Positions 26,567 to 39,322 are shown, numbered from the stretch's first letter. The stretch is DNA of 64,000 bases from Prostheceraeus crozeri (GCA_907163375.1 CAJQUW010003186.1:1-64000), one strand, 5' to 3'. Notes: generated by a model not told the origin, from the letters alone. Program-made: numbers and translations.

Positions 26567-29500
26567 CGTGGGGGGAGAGAGATAACCCAGAAGTACCCAA
26601 TGTATTGAATAAACTTCACTATGCACTCTGTAGTCTTCTACAACAATCAGATACATTCAGTTCAATTACTTAGTGTACTTGATTAATGATTCTACTTACG
26701 TTGACTAATTAGCATGATAATTGTAAATATGGATATTCAGATATTCTACAGGCAATAAGAGTGAAGAAATATAAAACTTGCCTTCCTCCATTGTCACTTT
26801 AGTTTCTTAATGACTTTTGAAATTATGGCATAGAAGGGCAAACTAGGGTTGTCGCATTTATGACAGTTAAGTTGCTTAACAATGGTTCAAAATACCGGAT
26901 GTCTAATTTTAGCTGAAGCTATCAGGAAGCATGCATGTGACGATAACAGATTTTCTAGCTATTGTTATTTATAATTACCCTATTTATCATCATTTGCATA
27001 TGACACTTCAATATTGATGTTTATAACTGAATGATATCTGCGATATCCGTAATACATTTCACACATGTAGTCCAACCACCTAAATAAGTGGCTGTGAGTC
27101 TTAATTAGCAAATTGATAGGTATCCGGAAACTAGAACTTCTGAAAAATCAAAGTTAACAAGTCATCGATACTTCGATTACGTGTTTCCCACGCTTAATGA
27201 AGGATAAAAAATCAAAGCATCTGATTCGATCATAAAAGCAAATTTGCTTCAGTAATTAAATTCTCTTTAATGTACATTTGTAAAATTGCATGCTTGTGGT
27301 TGTGTTCATGTTGAGGGGTCTCCGGTGGGCGATTGTGCACTGGAGACGGGGAGGTGTTCCAGCTATGGGTAAAAAGTCGGATTGCTTCGGAAAGGGTATC
27401 CACCATAAAACTCTCCTCCATTTTTTTCTTGTGGATCGTGAATTGTGATAATGGAATGCGCAATGTCCACCCCGAAGGATGTCGTACGCTGCTTCAACGG
27501 CAGCTCTGCCAGTGTGAATTGCTTTCTCATATAGCCTGCACTACAAATATGAATATTTGCTAATATTTTGTAAACGTTGTTGATCTAATGATTTGAATCA
27601 TTGAAGTATTACTTTGATCGAGCAGACTATCAGATGCCGGGTTGACATCGCTGGTCACAGCATTTCTTCCATTTGTCTCTCGATCGTGCTATTCTTCTAC
27701 ATGTTGGTCCAAACGTTCTCGTCAGGTCGTCTTATCATCTTCTCGGGGGCCTTCCTGTGTTGGTCTTCTCTACTCTCGTGGGTACCACTCTCATTGATGT
27801 ATACTTATTCTTATTACAAGATTGATTGAAGAAACGTTAAATACCTGCAGCTATGTTCGAAAAAATATGGTTGATGAAGACCAAAAGAATCAAAATTGTG
27901 AAGCAAGAAATCATGTATCTTAGTAGATACTTCATGGCACTTGTGTTGCTTCATTGTAGGTATAGATTTTATTCTTCAACTTTTCTTTTTTTTTATTCCC
28001 ATAAATAGATTCTCAAGACTTTTTATGTCTTGCTTACGACTTCTAATGTGTTCTGATAGAAAATGCTGTATTCCCAAAAACTGTACAAATAGAGTGCTAA
28101 GTTAATTATTAGAGTAGCGAAAAGTTTAGTGTCTAATTAGACTAAGTGTCGCATAGTATCAATTTTAATGGAAATTATCAAATTCATAATGAAGCTAGTG
28201 GACTAGAAATAAGAAATACTGCACGCTAGACTAGTTATAAACTTCTAATCACTAAATTTGAGAAATTTCCAAAATATTCAGAATAGCGCAATTTCCGATT
28301 AATCGTGCCCTGAGTTGTATGATTCGGAATCGCGCCCGCCACTAGCTTGCATTTTAATGATTTCACACACGTTCAAAATTAGTTTTATGCCTATTTAATA
28401 CTTAGTCTCATTTTATGCTTCATGTGATTTATACAGTTTGAGTAGCTTCTTGCCACTTTTCTTCCATGATAGCTTCTTATTCCCTTTCAACCAAAAGTTG
28501 TCCTCTCTAGTGAACGGCATTCTCAAGTAGAAAGAGAACTCTTAGCCATAGAGTAAGCATTAGGTATAGTGTCGACTCAAAAAAGTATTTGTATACAGTG
28601 AAAATTTTTATATGAAAAGATTCAGCCTTTTGCAGAGATAACGTTCCTGTGGTGCAAAAAAATATTTGAGCAGCCTTTTAAAAAGCTAAATTTTTGCAAA
28701 TTATTCCTGTGTTTATCTACTATCGACATGAACCTAATATACAAGTATGTGAAACATGTTGGATATCAAAAGGAATGAATACTTGCTAACACGCATCTTA
28801 ATTGAGCGGAACTTAAGCTGATTATCAAGAGAATTTCATTATCCGCATTATAATGCAAGTCTTCATGAAAAACTTGAGATCTCATTGTGCATATTGGCTG
28901 AAATTTCAAGGTTTAAATTCCATTTTCATCGGTGTGATTTTATGATTCACTAAATTTATGTTTCATTTCTTGAATCTGAATAGTAACGTGGACGTATTTA
29001 CATCTTTTCAAGTTAATTGTGATCATTGTATTTGATGATATTATTTTGCTTTTCCAGTGTCAGGTATAGTTTGTGATATGATCACGCTTAAGAAAATACT
29101 CTTATAAAGAAGTTTGAGAATTAAAGTAACAACAACCTTCGAAATGCTAATTTAGCGAATATTACCTCTCCAAAACTGTCAAGATCTGTAAAATACAATT
29201 ATTCCTTCTGCATTGCAATCATGATCAGTCAATTCCGTGGTTACTTCTTCAAAACTGCAAAAATTTGCATATCTCGCATTTGGCATCAATACCCAGAGTT
29301 GATTCAATAAAATCGAAACTGTATGCACATTGGGGAGTTAACTGATACTGAGTTGCTACTCTACCTAATATACTTACTCTATGCTCTTAGCTTTGGTGCT
29401 CGGCTTGAAGCTACCTCCTGAACGCTGAATCACTTTTCATTTAAGATTCTTGCTTCTGACTGATCAAGCGCCTAATTGCCACTGTAAAAACATTGTCGAT

Positions 29501-30427
29501 CTCTTGAGCAGATTTCTATGATGACTGGTCGCTATTCAGCAATTCGATTTCGATGCTGTGCATATAGGGGGCAGCAAGAATATTCTACCCGATTGCCAGT
29601 TGAGAAATTCTATATCTGGGACACAAAGCTACGAGGAAAATTCTGAATTTGCTACTTGCCGAATATATGATGAACTCAATTCCTCTGCAACTTAAGGATA
29701 TTGCTGACTTCAGTTCGCAATTCAAGCTATCACTGATGGTTAGCCAATAAAATCGGAAACATAAGTACTTAAGGAAACAACAGTCACTTGTCCTTCTTCG
29801 ATATTGCTGCTTCATAAATGCAATCAAGCCATATTTGCTCAGTTACTATCAACCAGTGAGATAATGCAGATAGTGATACTGTCAATAAACTCGCTATTAT
29901 TCACAACACCACGTTTTCAAGTATGACAGATTTTATTAGAACAATCAAATTTACATGTAACATGTGGACTACAAATTCTCAAATATATACGAACGTAAGT
30001 GATCTACGTGCTTAATTCGTGAATATTGACAATGCAAACGAATTAAATCAATGTGGGAAAGAAGGTATTTCTATGGTGAAAACCACGATGAATCTTTATT
30101 GCACGTGAATTTCACATCGGGGAAAATCTATCTGAGGTTGACTACACATTTCCAATGTACCAGTAATCCTTCCTCGGAGTCTCAAAAGGATATCCGCGAT
30201 AGAATTCACAAGTCTCCCACCAACAACGAAAATGTTTTTTTAGGTTTTTAGGATTATATTTTCCAATTCAAACGCACTAAATTTCATAAAATTGACGTCA
30301 TCTGACTAGATCAAATTACTATTATCAATTTGCAATAGAAAAAATCTGATTTACGGGATAAGGCACCAATATTTTTCATTGCATTGTACATGTTATGACC
30401 TGCGATCATGATTAGACTTTTAGTACT
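26567..30427. other. AT-rich host DNA without recognisable genes
   Basis: About 3.9 kb with only short open frames on either strand. None has codon structure, a domain or splice context that I can support. A GC-richer stretch near 27300-27540 may be an eroded repeat. I see no RNA gene. Confidence 0.5.
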
Positions 30428-30938
30428 CAACTTAATTCATACGCGAGGCTGCCCAAATTAATTTCAAAATGAAAAGTCGATGTGTCACGACCGATTTCAG
30501 TCTATTTTAGACCATCATGGCATGGCAGGCATGGAAAAAAATCGACTAGTTTTTGAAAAGTTTTTGCGTTCTCTTAACAGTATTCACCGTAGTCTTCGTT
30601 TTACTTGTGAGAAACAGGTGAATAGTCAATTAAAATTCCTTGATGTGATGGTCACTAAAAATGCTAATTCTTTGAATTATCATTGGCATCTAAAAGATAC
30701 CAACACTGGTTTATACATTCCTAACAGTGCTCATGCTCCTGTTAGATATAAAACGTCGGCCATTCGCGCATTGATTATTCGGGCTAAGCGGTTAAGAAGT
30801 AGTCAAAATGCCTACGAAAGTAGTTTCTCTATCATCAAAGGTATTTTCACTGCCAATGGTAACTCTAATGAACATATCGACAGAATCAAAATTAATGTTG
30901 ACAATTTCCTAACTAGCAATCGTGATATCAAAAACATA

Positions 30939-32379
30939 CAGCTGCCGCCAAAAGTCTCTTGACCGGCAAGAAATTAAGTCAAAACAAACATGACGATATA
31001 TTTATCTTGCATCTTAAAAAGTCAAACTAATGGACACCCACTAAACAAAGACGTGTTAAAAGTTATAAAAAAAAAAGTTGTTAAAAATCAGTATTTTGAG
31101 TGTTCACCACCGTTTTCAAGCACAGTGGCAACCCGACGTGGCATGCTGTCTACCAAATCTTGGCATCGTGTTGGCGTGATTTCCATGCACCAAACTCTCC
31201 TGATAGTTTCCTTCAAATCATTCAAGCTGGTTGGCTTGTGTTCGGAAATCTTGTTCTTCATGAAGTTCCATAAGTTTTCAATTGGGTTTAAATCTGGGCT
31301 GTTGCCAGGACATGGCCCAAGGACTTCAATGCCTTCGATGGATAACCATTCACTGACACATCTCGCTTTATGTCATGGAGCACCATCATGCATAAAGATG
31401 TTTGTCTGTCGAACTTGCATCATTGTTGGGAGACGATCTTTCAACAGTTCGAGGTAGTTGCTGGCTCTCATTGGGGTCCTAGGAGGCAAGAAATACAGAT
31501 TCACTCGCCCACTGCTGGAAAAACTCCCCCAAATCATAACTTGCGGAGAGTGCTTGACCGTTGGGACAATGTAGCGTTTGTTATAACGGCTATTAGGTGG
31601 TCTACGAATTTTATTTGATCCACGATTTGAGAACTGTTGGACAATCGTTTCGTCATTGAAAAGCACTTTCGCCCACATTTCAGGAGTCCAGTCTTTCACT
31701 CGATTGCAGAAAGCAAGTCGATCGCGGATATTCTTTGGAGATAATGCCGGTTTTTTTGCTGGTCGATAGGCCTTTAAATTGAATTCTGTGCTTAGTCTAT
31801 TTTGAATTGTTCGTGTTGACGGTGCGGATGTGTTTGCAGGCAAACCGGCGCGAATTTCAGCAGCAGAAATAGTTGGATTCGCCACACATGCACGTCGTAT
31901 GCTTCTGTCAGTAGCAAGTGATGTCACTCCCGGGCGGCCACTTCGAGTGCGAGATTGAAACTCACCAGTCTCTTGAAATCTTTTTATTGTGTAATTCACA
32001 CTTTGTTTGGAAATACCCATTTGTCTGGCCACATCAACCTGACTCATGCCAGATTGAAAGAGAGCGACTATTTGTGCGCGCTTTGTCTCGGCAAGCTCCA
32101 TTCCTCAGTTGGGTTGTTGCGTAATCGCTGGCAGTGCAAGAAGTGAAGAACGTATTGACAGCCATTGAAACATAACGGACGCCCGTGAGACGTGTTCATA
32201 TTCAACAAGGCTGCGCTAGAATGCATGAGATGATCAGGCCATAGAAAGCCGACTTCTAGAGAGATTAATTGATATAACATGAAAGATTTTTTATGGTTAA
32301 TTCAAATAATGAAATTATGATATGTTATATTAAAATTTATGTATTTTTACTTCGGTCAAGAGACTTTTGGCGGCAGCTG
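30939..32379 (-). mobile_element. Tc1/mariner-type transposon, 1441 bp
   Basis: Inverted repeats of 27 bases (30939..30965 and 32353..32379, starting CAGCTGCCGCC) are flanked by TA at 30937..30938 and 32380..32381. It carries one transposase gene on the minus strand and lies inside the Penelope-like element, so it is the younger of the two. Confidence 0.9.
31088..32101 (-). pseudogene. Tc1/mariner transposase with one in-frame stop
   Basis: The N-terminus has a helix-turn-helix pair (MSQVDVARQMGISKQSVNYTIKRF, then a second DNA-binding unit with GRPGVTS). The catalytic residues follow: Asp in VLFNDET, Asp in IFMHDGAP and Glu in PDLNPIENLW. By my count 35 residues separate the last two. A TGA at 31373..31375 directly follows HDGAP, where relatives have a Cys codon, so one base change inactivates the gene; the frame then stays open to the natural stop at 31088. 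The copy is therefore very recently dead. Confidence 0.85.
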
Positions 32380-32929
32380 TATACTGGCGCCTCCCTTATG
32401 TCAAAAGTCTTGAAAGTCAAATTAAAAAGACTGTTGATAGTTTGAACAAAATCCTTCCAGCGAATCATAAAATTATTGTTTCTTACAGAACTCTAAAGAC
32501 TGCTAACCTTTTTCTAAACAAAGACAGATTGAAGTTTAGTCTCTCCTCTGATGTCGTTTATAAATTTACTTGTAAGCTGTGCTCAAGCAGCTACATTGGT
32601 GAGACTAAGCGTCATCTCTACACTAGAATGAAAGAACATATTCGCGGCATTCCTAATGAAACTGAAATTTTCAAACATTTGCACTCTGCTCACCTTGACG
32701 ATTTCTCGATAATCTACAAAACCAAGTACACGAAAATAGCTGAAAGTATCGCTCTTTGCCATAGCACTGACAGAACCTTACTGAATGAACACGATTCCTC
32801 ATTTAAGCTGCGGGTCTTTCTGTGACCGACGCAATTTCTGTGACTCGTAATTTTATTGATTACTATTCTCTTCTCTTTTAACTTTAATCATTGTTGTATA
32901 TAAGTCGATTTTTTCCATGCCTGTACATA

Positions 32930-32969
32930 CACCTGATGATGGTCTAAAATAGACTGAAACCGGTCGTGG
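32930..32969 (+). ncRNA. Hammerhead ribozyme motif of the Penelope-like element
   Basis: CTGATGA (32933..32939), then a hairpin (GTCTA/TAGAC), then GAAAC and CCGGTC. The three bases before the core (CAC) pair with those after the putative cleavage site (GTG). This is the core order of hammerhead ribozymes known from Penelope-like elements. Stem III is only two pairs, as in dimer-active forms. The inverted copy at about 30480-30515 has a damaged core. Confidence 0.6.
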
Positions 32970-33012
32970 GTCGTGACGCATCGACTTTTCATTTTGAAAC
33001 AACTTAATTCAT

Positions 33013-35128
33013 GTTATAACTACCTATTTATATGCCTGTAGCGGCATGTGCCCAAAGAAAAGAAAAAAATATTTCATACCAAAACTACATAATGAGTTTG
33101 GTTGGAACGTTATTGTCACGATAACAACGAAATAATTCTTGCCATTAGAATTCGATGATTGTTCTATTATCTATAATTCATCAAAAAATTAAGATTATGA
33201 AATTAAATCAGAAATATCAGATCTGATTCGTAATATGATTACTATGGTCAATGGCACTAAGATTATCATACGTATATGAAAGCTTAGGTACCGCAAGTTA
33301 ATACTGTTCGCCATAGTAGCACGACATCTCGTCATATTCATCGATATAATCAAATCAACCATATTTAACTCGACCTGAGTCGTTGACTGCAGAAAACACG
33401 ATAATTCAGTGGAACATTCAAAATTCAGCAACGTCAGATCATTCACGTCACGCATTTCGCAAACCAACGATCGAATCTGCAAAAATGAATATTGCGATTA
33501 GTTATCCAAGTTGGATAGCACGATATGGAAAAGATCACTGAGAACACATGACTTTACAGAAGCAATTTTCGGTAAAATTTTCGATCAATTATCAAGAGAG
33601 AACTAAATAAATTTCAACACTGATGAAATAACAGATTTTAGGTTTTTTCGGAGGAAGTTATGTTTATATGAAGAATTTATGAAATAATTCTGTTATTTAG
33701 GTTATTTAGGCTTTTTAGGTTGAATGGGAGGCCTGAATTCATTTCTTGACTATCATAGAAACATAGTCAATTCAAAATAATTTTTTTGCACAATCCTACT
33801 GTTGAATTGACTGATTCAGATGTCGATCATAGATATCCGGTCAGTGGCTATAAAAATCTTGCCATCAAATAATCTAAAACAAAAGATTTACAATGACTCA
33901 ATGTCGACACGAAAACTAAACACGACCCCATACGACATGAAATGATAAGGCTAAACAAGACACCACTTGAAATTCATGTCACAAACGCATACCCCTGATT
34001 CATACCAATACCTTTTCCATGCTTTAATGTTTCCTGTGATGTTGCTGATGTCCATTGACGATAAATCAAGTCTTCTACTGATTTTTATTCCTTTACTCGT
34101 ACATTTCAGACTTTCTGAAATTCTTGTGGTTTGACATACCAATACAAAAAATGCGACGTTCACATTTTTCAACTTCGGATGCAACATAACTACTCTGATT
34201 ACACCTTGTTTTCAGAAGACAGACGTTTTTAATTATCACTTGTCCACTTAGACGAAATGTCAGAAGTGTGCTAAAAGTAATATTTAGTGACTAAATACCC
34301 GCGAAAATTAACTCTACACACTTATTGCGTATCTCGAATACACTATGATACCAAATTCATGCTGGTTCTCTCCGCTGCAGTTCCTTCGCAAGAAATGTCG
34401 CAATTTGATAGACTATTACAGATGACATGCTGAAGCAGTCCAATACATAGGCAAACACAAAAATCGATCTAATCTTATCACATCCATAAATGCGAACCAA
34501 ACACATTCATAATAAGCGTTTGTGAAGTCAGGTCAAGCTGCAGATGGCGCTAGCAAAATCAGCGTTTTTGTATGCCAAATTTATATCCTGAGTTTATCAA
34601 TATTCAATTTCCTTTTCTTAATGATATAATATCGATTTGAAGATCGATTGTTGCCCAATGATAGTTGATAAAAAGCTAGATTGCGAGCATGCATCAAAAT
34701 TGAATGTAGACCTTGTAATACGTAAATGCATCTTCATTGCCAAACCTTCCAATCTCCTTATCACTCATGAGGAGCTGAAGATAACAGCTATCGTTATCTG
34801 CGTCAAGTGGCAGTGCGGAGTTTCCGATTTTATCGATCACAGTCATGTAATCGCTACAGCAATGAATGTCTACACACAATATAGCGCAATAAGCACAATG
34901 TCGATCTATTATCTTTTAAACATGCTTTCAAATAACTGTCACCGAATAAAACATACAGAGTGCGAATATTCTCATTTAATACATGCCAAAATCCAATCTG
35001 CTAACATATTGCATATTAATTACTTCGGGCAATTTCAACCGAATTGTTTCAAAACAAATCTTCAAATTTTATTCAAAAAATTTGAAATATAAACGTTGGC
35101 GTGTATTGTCATATATAGCCAGTATGTA

Positions 35129-35130
<2 letters not shown>
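33013..35130. other. AT-rich host DNA, nothing recognised
   Basis: A rightward open frame of 151 codons (34637..35092) has no recognisable domain and no promoter or splice context. I leave it uncalled. No repeats of note. Confidence 0.45.

Positions 35131-35160
<30 letters not shown>
35131..35160. repeat. (TA)n microsatellite
   Basis: Simple TA repeat left of the Penelope palindrome; a longer, interrupted one lies on the right (36191..36302). Confidence 0.9.
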
Positions 35161-35163
<3 letters not shown>

Positions 35164-35215
35164 CGAGGAATTGAATCAATTTCCGTCAAAGTGCTCAACT
35201 GTGAAAGGAGCAACG

Positions 35216-36191
35216 TATACCCAAAGTTAGGAGGAAAAACTCAGAACTCGGTACTCAGAGTTTCATGTTAACACAATCATCAGCCAAAGCTAAGGAACGA
35301 ATTTTACAAAGTTAAAATATTGAAGTAAATATGTAATCGGAGTAACCGTGACCTTTACAATTTAAAAAAATATGCACAGTTACAATAGAAGAATATGCAT
35401 TCGGTGTTTATCGTGACCTTTGCAAAGCAGGACACAAAGAAAGTTAATGTCTTGATAGCAAATACTTATTTCGGTGCCTGCATTTGGAGACAAGTTCATT
35501 CCGCTTGTTGAGTAGGTTATCACCGTCGTGGTCCAAAATAAAAAGCTTCTCGCTGAGACAGAGGTCGCACCTTTTCGTTACTTGGTTGAAGGGTTTGCAA
35601 ACTTTTTTTATCCTCCACTTTACTATTGGGCTGGAACCTGCTTCCTTCAGCCTCCAATATTCCTTAGACAGTTCAGTTTCATGCTTGTATTTTTCATGGG
35701 AAAACGACTTCTTGTGATTAGAAGAATGATGAAACTGAACTGTCTAAGGAATATTGGAGGCTGAAGGAAGCAGGTTCCAGCCCAATAGTAAAGTGGAGGA
35801 TAAAAAAAGTTTGCAAACCCTTCAACCAAGTAACGAAAAGGTGCGACCTCTGTCTCAGCGAGAAGCTTTTTATTTTGGACCACGACGGTGATAACCTACT
35901 CAACAAGCGGAATGAACTTGTCTCCAAATGCAGGCACCGAAATAAGTATTTGCTATCAAGACATTAACTTTCTTTGTGTCCTGCTTTGCAAAGGTCACGA
36001 TAAACACCGAATGCATATTCTTCTATTGTAACTGTGCATATTTTTTTAAATTGTAAAGGTCACGGTTACTCCGATTACATATTTACTTCAATATTTTAAC
36101 TTTGTAAAATTCGTTCCTTAGCTTTGGCTGATGATTGTGTTAACATGAAACTCTGAGTACCGAGTTCTGAGTTTTTCCTCCTAACTTTGGG

Positions 36192-36195
<4 letters not shown>
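35216..36195. mobile_element. Near-perfect 980-bp palindrome of Penelope-like 3' ends
   Basis: The left arm (35216..35682) and right arm (35729..36195) are reverse complements around a 46-base loop. Each arm, read outward from the centre, encodes a Penelope-type C-terminal segment (RCDLCLSEKLFIL, then LLNKRNELVSKCRHRNKYLL; right arm 35737..35967, left arm 35444..35674). A hammerhead-like core follows. TA microsatellites border both sides, a favoured site for such insertions. Arm identity points to a recent event or to an assembly fold-back. Confidence 0.75.
36124..36170 (+). ncRNA. Hammerhead-like motif in the palindrome
   Basis: CTGATGA at 36128..36134, then a short hairpin, GAAAC at 36147..36151 and a CTC/GAG stem ending in GTT. 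The mirror copy is on the minus strand at 35241..35287. Stem I is weak (G-U rich), so activity is uncertain. Confidence 0.45.
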
Positions 36196-36223
<28 letters not shown>

Positions 36224-36302
36224 TTATTAGTATATATTATATAGTATATATATATATATATATAGTTATTATTAGTATATATTATATAGTATATAGTATA
36301 TC

Positions 36303-36865
36303 ACCCGGTAAATAATTGACAACAATTATTCATGCTTTTGTTACTTCCTCCTTGGACTATTGCAACTCACTACTCATTGGGGCACCACAATGTCAACTGC
36401 ACAAATTACAAATAATTCAAAACTGGGCAGCAAGACTAATATTAGATTGTAGAAAAACGGACATGCATGTAATTGAAATGATGAATAAGCTCCATTGGCT
36501 TCCTGTTCGCAAACGAATTGAATACAAGGTATGTCTTCTTGTATGGAAATGCTTTCATAGGTTGGCTCCTGATTACTTAATCAAAGACCTTACGGTCTAT
36601 CAACCATCACGATCTGGTCTTAGACATCATGATGATTTGTCACTATCACAGATAAAAACATCAAATGTAACGCATGGTGATAGGAGATTTTCTGTTTTCG
36701 GAGCTATGGTATGGAATAAGTTGCCTTACAATATTCGCGCAGCAACCTCACTTGCAACTTTTAAAAAACTATTGAAAACATTCTTCTTTTGTAATGTGCT
36801 TAATGTATAGCTGCTTGAGACTTTTTGTAAAGCGGGATAAAAATTAAGGAATTATTATTATTATA
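36303..36865 (+). pseudogene. LINE 3' end (CR1/L2-type reverse transcriptase C-terminus)
   Basis: The open frame 36316..36810 gives the typical C-terminal segment: SSLDYCNSLLIGAP, LHKLQIIQNWAARLI, LHWLPVRKRIEYKVCLLVWKC, then RRFSVFGAMVWNKLP. A short 3' UTR ends in an (ATT)n tail at about 36855, as in CR1/L2-type elements. The 5' truncation is severe. The frame is intact over this part, so the copy is fairly young. Confidence 0.8.
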
Positions 36866-38446
36866 GCCAGTGGAATATGACTTCACTTCACGAAAAAAGA
36901 TTTGTCGAGAACATTATGGTTACTTGAACAGGCACACATCATTTTCTCGCATATATTTTTGGATACGGATAATAATTTATATCCTCGCATTATTTCTGAA
37001 GTTCGCTCTGTCTCCATTTGTTCTCTGAGAGACAAGTGGGTCTCAGTCAGTCAATTCAACGATTATATGTTAATTAATCACGCGATGTTGTTGTGGAGTC
37101 GACTACATTGATCGTACTGAGAACCACTAACCGTCTAATCGATTTCTAACAGTCTATAACGTATTTTACATTCCTAGTCATCAACTTCAAGTGCATTGAG
37201 GTGTGGACTCCACTGTTAAATTCTGTCTGTTGACTGAGTACAATAAGGTGTAGACTGATGACGTTTCTCAATATTGAATCCAAAGAATTTTTAGAAGATA
37301 ATAAGAATATATCGATGCGATCAGAGAGTGGAGAGAAGACATATCATGCGTGAGACGGATGGGCATCACAAGAAATCCCCATGGTCCTACAACGATCGAA
37401 GAACAGAAATAAATCTACCTATGTAAATAGGATTGATAAATATTGAGAAATTCACTAAGAATATTATTAAATAACGCAGAAATTTACTCAATATGCTCAT
37501 TGCAGGAGTCTCATCCCAAAACAATTGGATTTTTGCCACTTCCATTGCTAAGGCGGTGAAAACAATTTTTGCCACATGCTCTTCTTTTCTAGTGATGATG
37601 ATAGAGTGACAGCAGGAATATAAATGGCATAATTAAAGTGCTTACCGCAATGTCAGATCATTTTTATTCAATTTTAAGAAATACCATTGCACTAATGTGA
37701 ATTTTCCAGCACTTAGTTTTCAAATTATATATTTCTTCAAGAAAGTATCCGATTTATTTATGAAAATAATCATTCATGGCTACGGCAAATAATCGAGAGC
37801 GGCTACTGTTAAAAGAGCTAACCGGCTTATGGAAAGCTGGTTGAATATTGGGCATTTTTATGAATGCAGTATTTATCGATACTGAAATTTACTTTTCGCC
37901 GAAGTAATTGACTGAAATTGAGCCGACAGAAAAATTTCTGAATTTTTGAAGTATGATGTGACACCAAAGCCGACAGAATATGCGCAGCCCGTAAATTTTT
38001 TGATATGTCTATATCTATGTTGATATGTCAATGTAGTTTTTCATTTTACACTTTGCTATGCTAACAAAATTATGTTTAACAGTTCTCATAGCACTAAGTA
38101 GAGATGTGCAAAGCTGAGCAGCGCTGAACCTCTTGAGTAACGACTCGGCGCGGCTACAGATTAAGGAGTATCATCAGGTCGGGGTCTCGGGGAAGAAATA
38201 TCAGCAGCATTTTAGCCGATATGATACGTGGGACAAAAATTAAAAGCAATTCTGTCAAAATTGAAAAATTCACCCAACTCTGCATACCTCATGTTTTATC
38301 AGTATTGTGTCATAATATCTATTTGCATTGATGCTAAAGGCTATATTTGCACGCAAAGATATTTTTCATGAAAGCCATCAACGAAACGTGATCACGATCT
38401 TGTTGCTCATCTCGTCCCAATGGCTCTGTTAGTGATGTGACCCGCT
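36866..38446. other. Host DNA left of element 2, no gene seen
   Basis: Only short frames without support. The final six bases (38447..38452) are the target duplication of element 2. Confidence 0.5.
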
Positions 38447-38452
38447 CATATT

Positions 38453-38781
38453 AGTAGTTAATAATGTGAACGCAAAAAGTGAGGATTAAAACGAGGATGC
38501 GAACATGGCGTTCCAAACATGTAAATATGAACATTTGAATTCGAACCGCGTTCCGATTGGGATTTGAATTTGAGTTCATGTTTCGAGGTTCGGTACAATC
38601 AATTGTGTACTGGGGTTGTAACAGCCTGTTCCGATTTTGAATTAAAGTGAGTGAATTAGAACAGGGATGCGAACATTTATTTCGGAACTTGAATAGATAG
38701 TTGTTTGTTTTGAGACTGCTTGCTCAAATGCGACAATTGTGGCCATTGTGACTATGATGACAATTTTATTTATTTTCATAA
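38453..38781 (+). repeat. Left terminal inverted repeat of element 2
   Basis: Matches 58636..58964 in reverse complement without indels by my alignment. Inside it a GATGCGAACAT motif with similar upstream context occurs twice (about 38475-38509 and 38641-38676), perhaps terminal-protein or polymerase recognition sites. Confidence 0.95.
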
Positions 38782-38881
38782 TGCGTTTACAGATCAGAAA
38801 TTATGTTCAATTATTTGCTAATCAGAATCCCATTTACAGAATTTGTGAAATAAAAACAAGAGGTTTACAATGTAAGTGTAA

Positions 38882-39175
38882 TTAACCATAAAAAATGAAA
38901 GAAGGTAAGTCACGTCCCTCGGGGGACTCCGTTAACTTCAAGAAGTACTCGGCCCATTCGAGGAATGTTGCATTGTTTGTGAAGTCGTGATCACACTCGT
39001 GTATAGGGCACTTCGCCGACAGTCCTTTTCTCCTTTGGAGTGCTGTCACTGTTAAAGTCTTCCAGAGTTCCACTTTGCATCCGCAACACAAATTAATCTT
39101 CGCATCCAACGCTCCACCCATAATTATTTGGCTTTCATTGTGGTAACAGAACAGTTGTTTCTGGGTACTCATCAT
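38882..39175 (-). CDS. Cys-rich accessory protein, 97 aa
   Basis: Unrecognised. Contains CCGCKVELW and CPIHECDHDF, which could form a zinc site, and a helical C-terminus. It is transcribed towards the left end from a TATA-like box at 39255..39262. It is placed like the Cys-containing 145-aa gene of element 1. Confidence 0.55.
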   Translation of the reverse strand: MMSTQKQLFCYHNESQIIMGGALDAKINLCCGCKVELWKTLTVTALQRRKGLSAKCPIHECDHDFTNNATFLEWAEYFLKLTESPEGRDLPSFIFYG

Positions 39176-39254
39176 GAAGTAGATTCGTAATAGATTCCTA
39201 ATGTCTACTCAAGTCACGAGGATTAGAACTTGCTTAATTGGAACAATGTCATCC

Positions 39255-39262
39255 TTATATAT
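39255..39262 (-). promoter_or_regulatory. TATA box of the 97-aa gene
   Basis: ATATATAA on the minus strand, about 80 bases before the start codon. It forms a divergent promoter with the box at 39323..39330. Confidence 0.5.
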
Positions 39263-39322
39263 CCCTTTAGGGAAAATCGGAACCTCTCTGATTGGCTGTT
39301 GGGAATTCCTTTGTTTAAAAAG

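Larger units (their letters stand above)
30441..32999 (+). mobile_element. Penelope-like element, 5'-truncated, split by a Tc1/mariner copy
   Basis: The insert is flanked by a 13-bp exact duplication CAACTTAATTCAT (30428..30440 and 33000..33012). Coding remains are the region after the reverse transcriptase palm (30480..30938, with LKFLDVMVTK and YKTSAIRALIIRAKRL) and, beyond the inserted transposon, the GIY-YIG endonuclease (KFTCKLCSSSYIGETKRHLYTRMKEH). The left 100 bases are an inverted copy of the right end, a structure typical of Penelope-like insertions. The palm domain is missing, so the copy is dead on arrival. Confidence 0.8.

Noticed and set aside
34637-35092. Rightward 151-codon frame in host DNA
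   Set aside because: No recognisable motif, no promoter or polyadenylation signal, and AT-rich composition in which such frames arise by chance.
35484-35927. Identical open frames on both strands within the palindrome
   Set aside because: They are mirror images caused by the inverted repeat. The meaningful frame is the Penelope C-terminal one read outward from the centre.
35131-36302. TA-rich stretches as CRISPR-like or origin repeats
   Set aside because: They are simple TA microsatellites with a few interruptions, without spacers of constant length.
38882-39175. LxCxE retinoblastoma-binding motif in accessory proteins
   Set aside because: Given the E2F sites I looked for LxCxE in the accessory genes of both elements but found no exact match.
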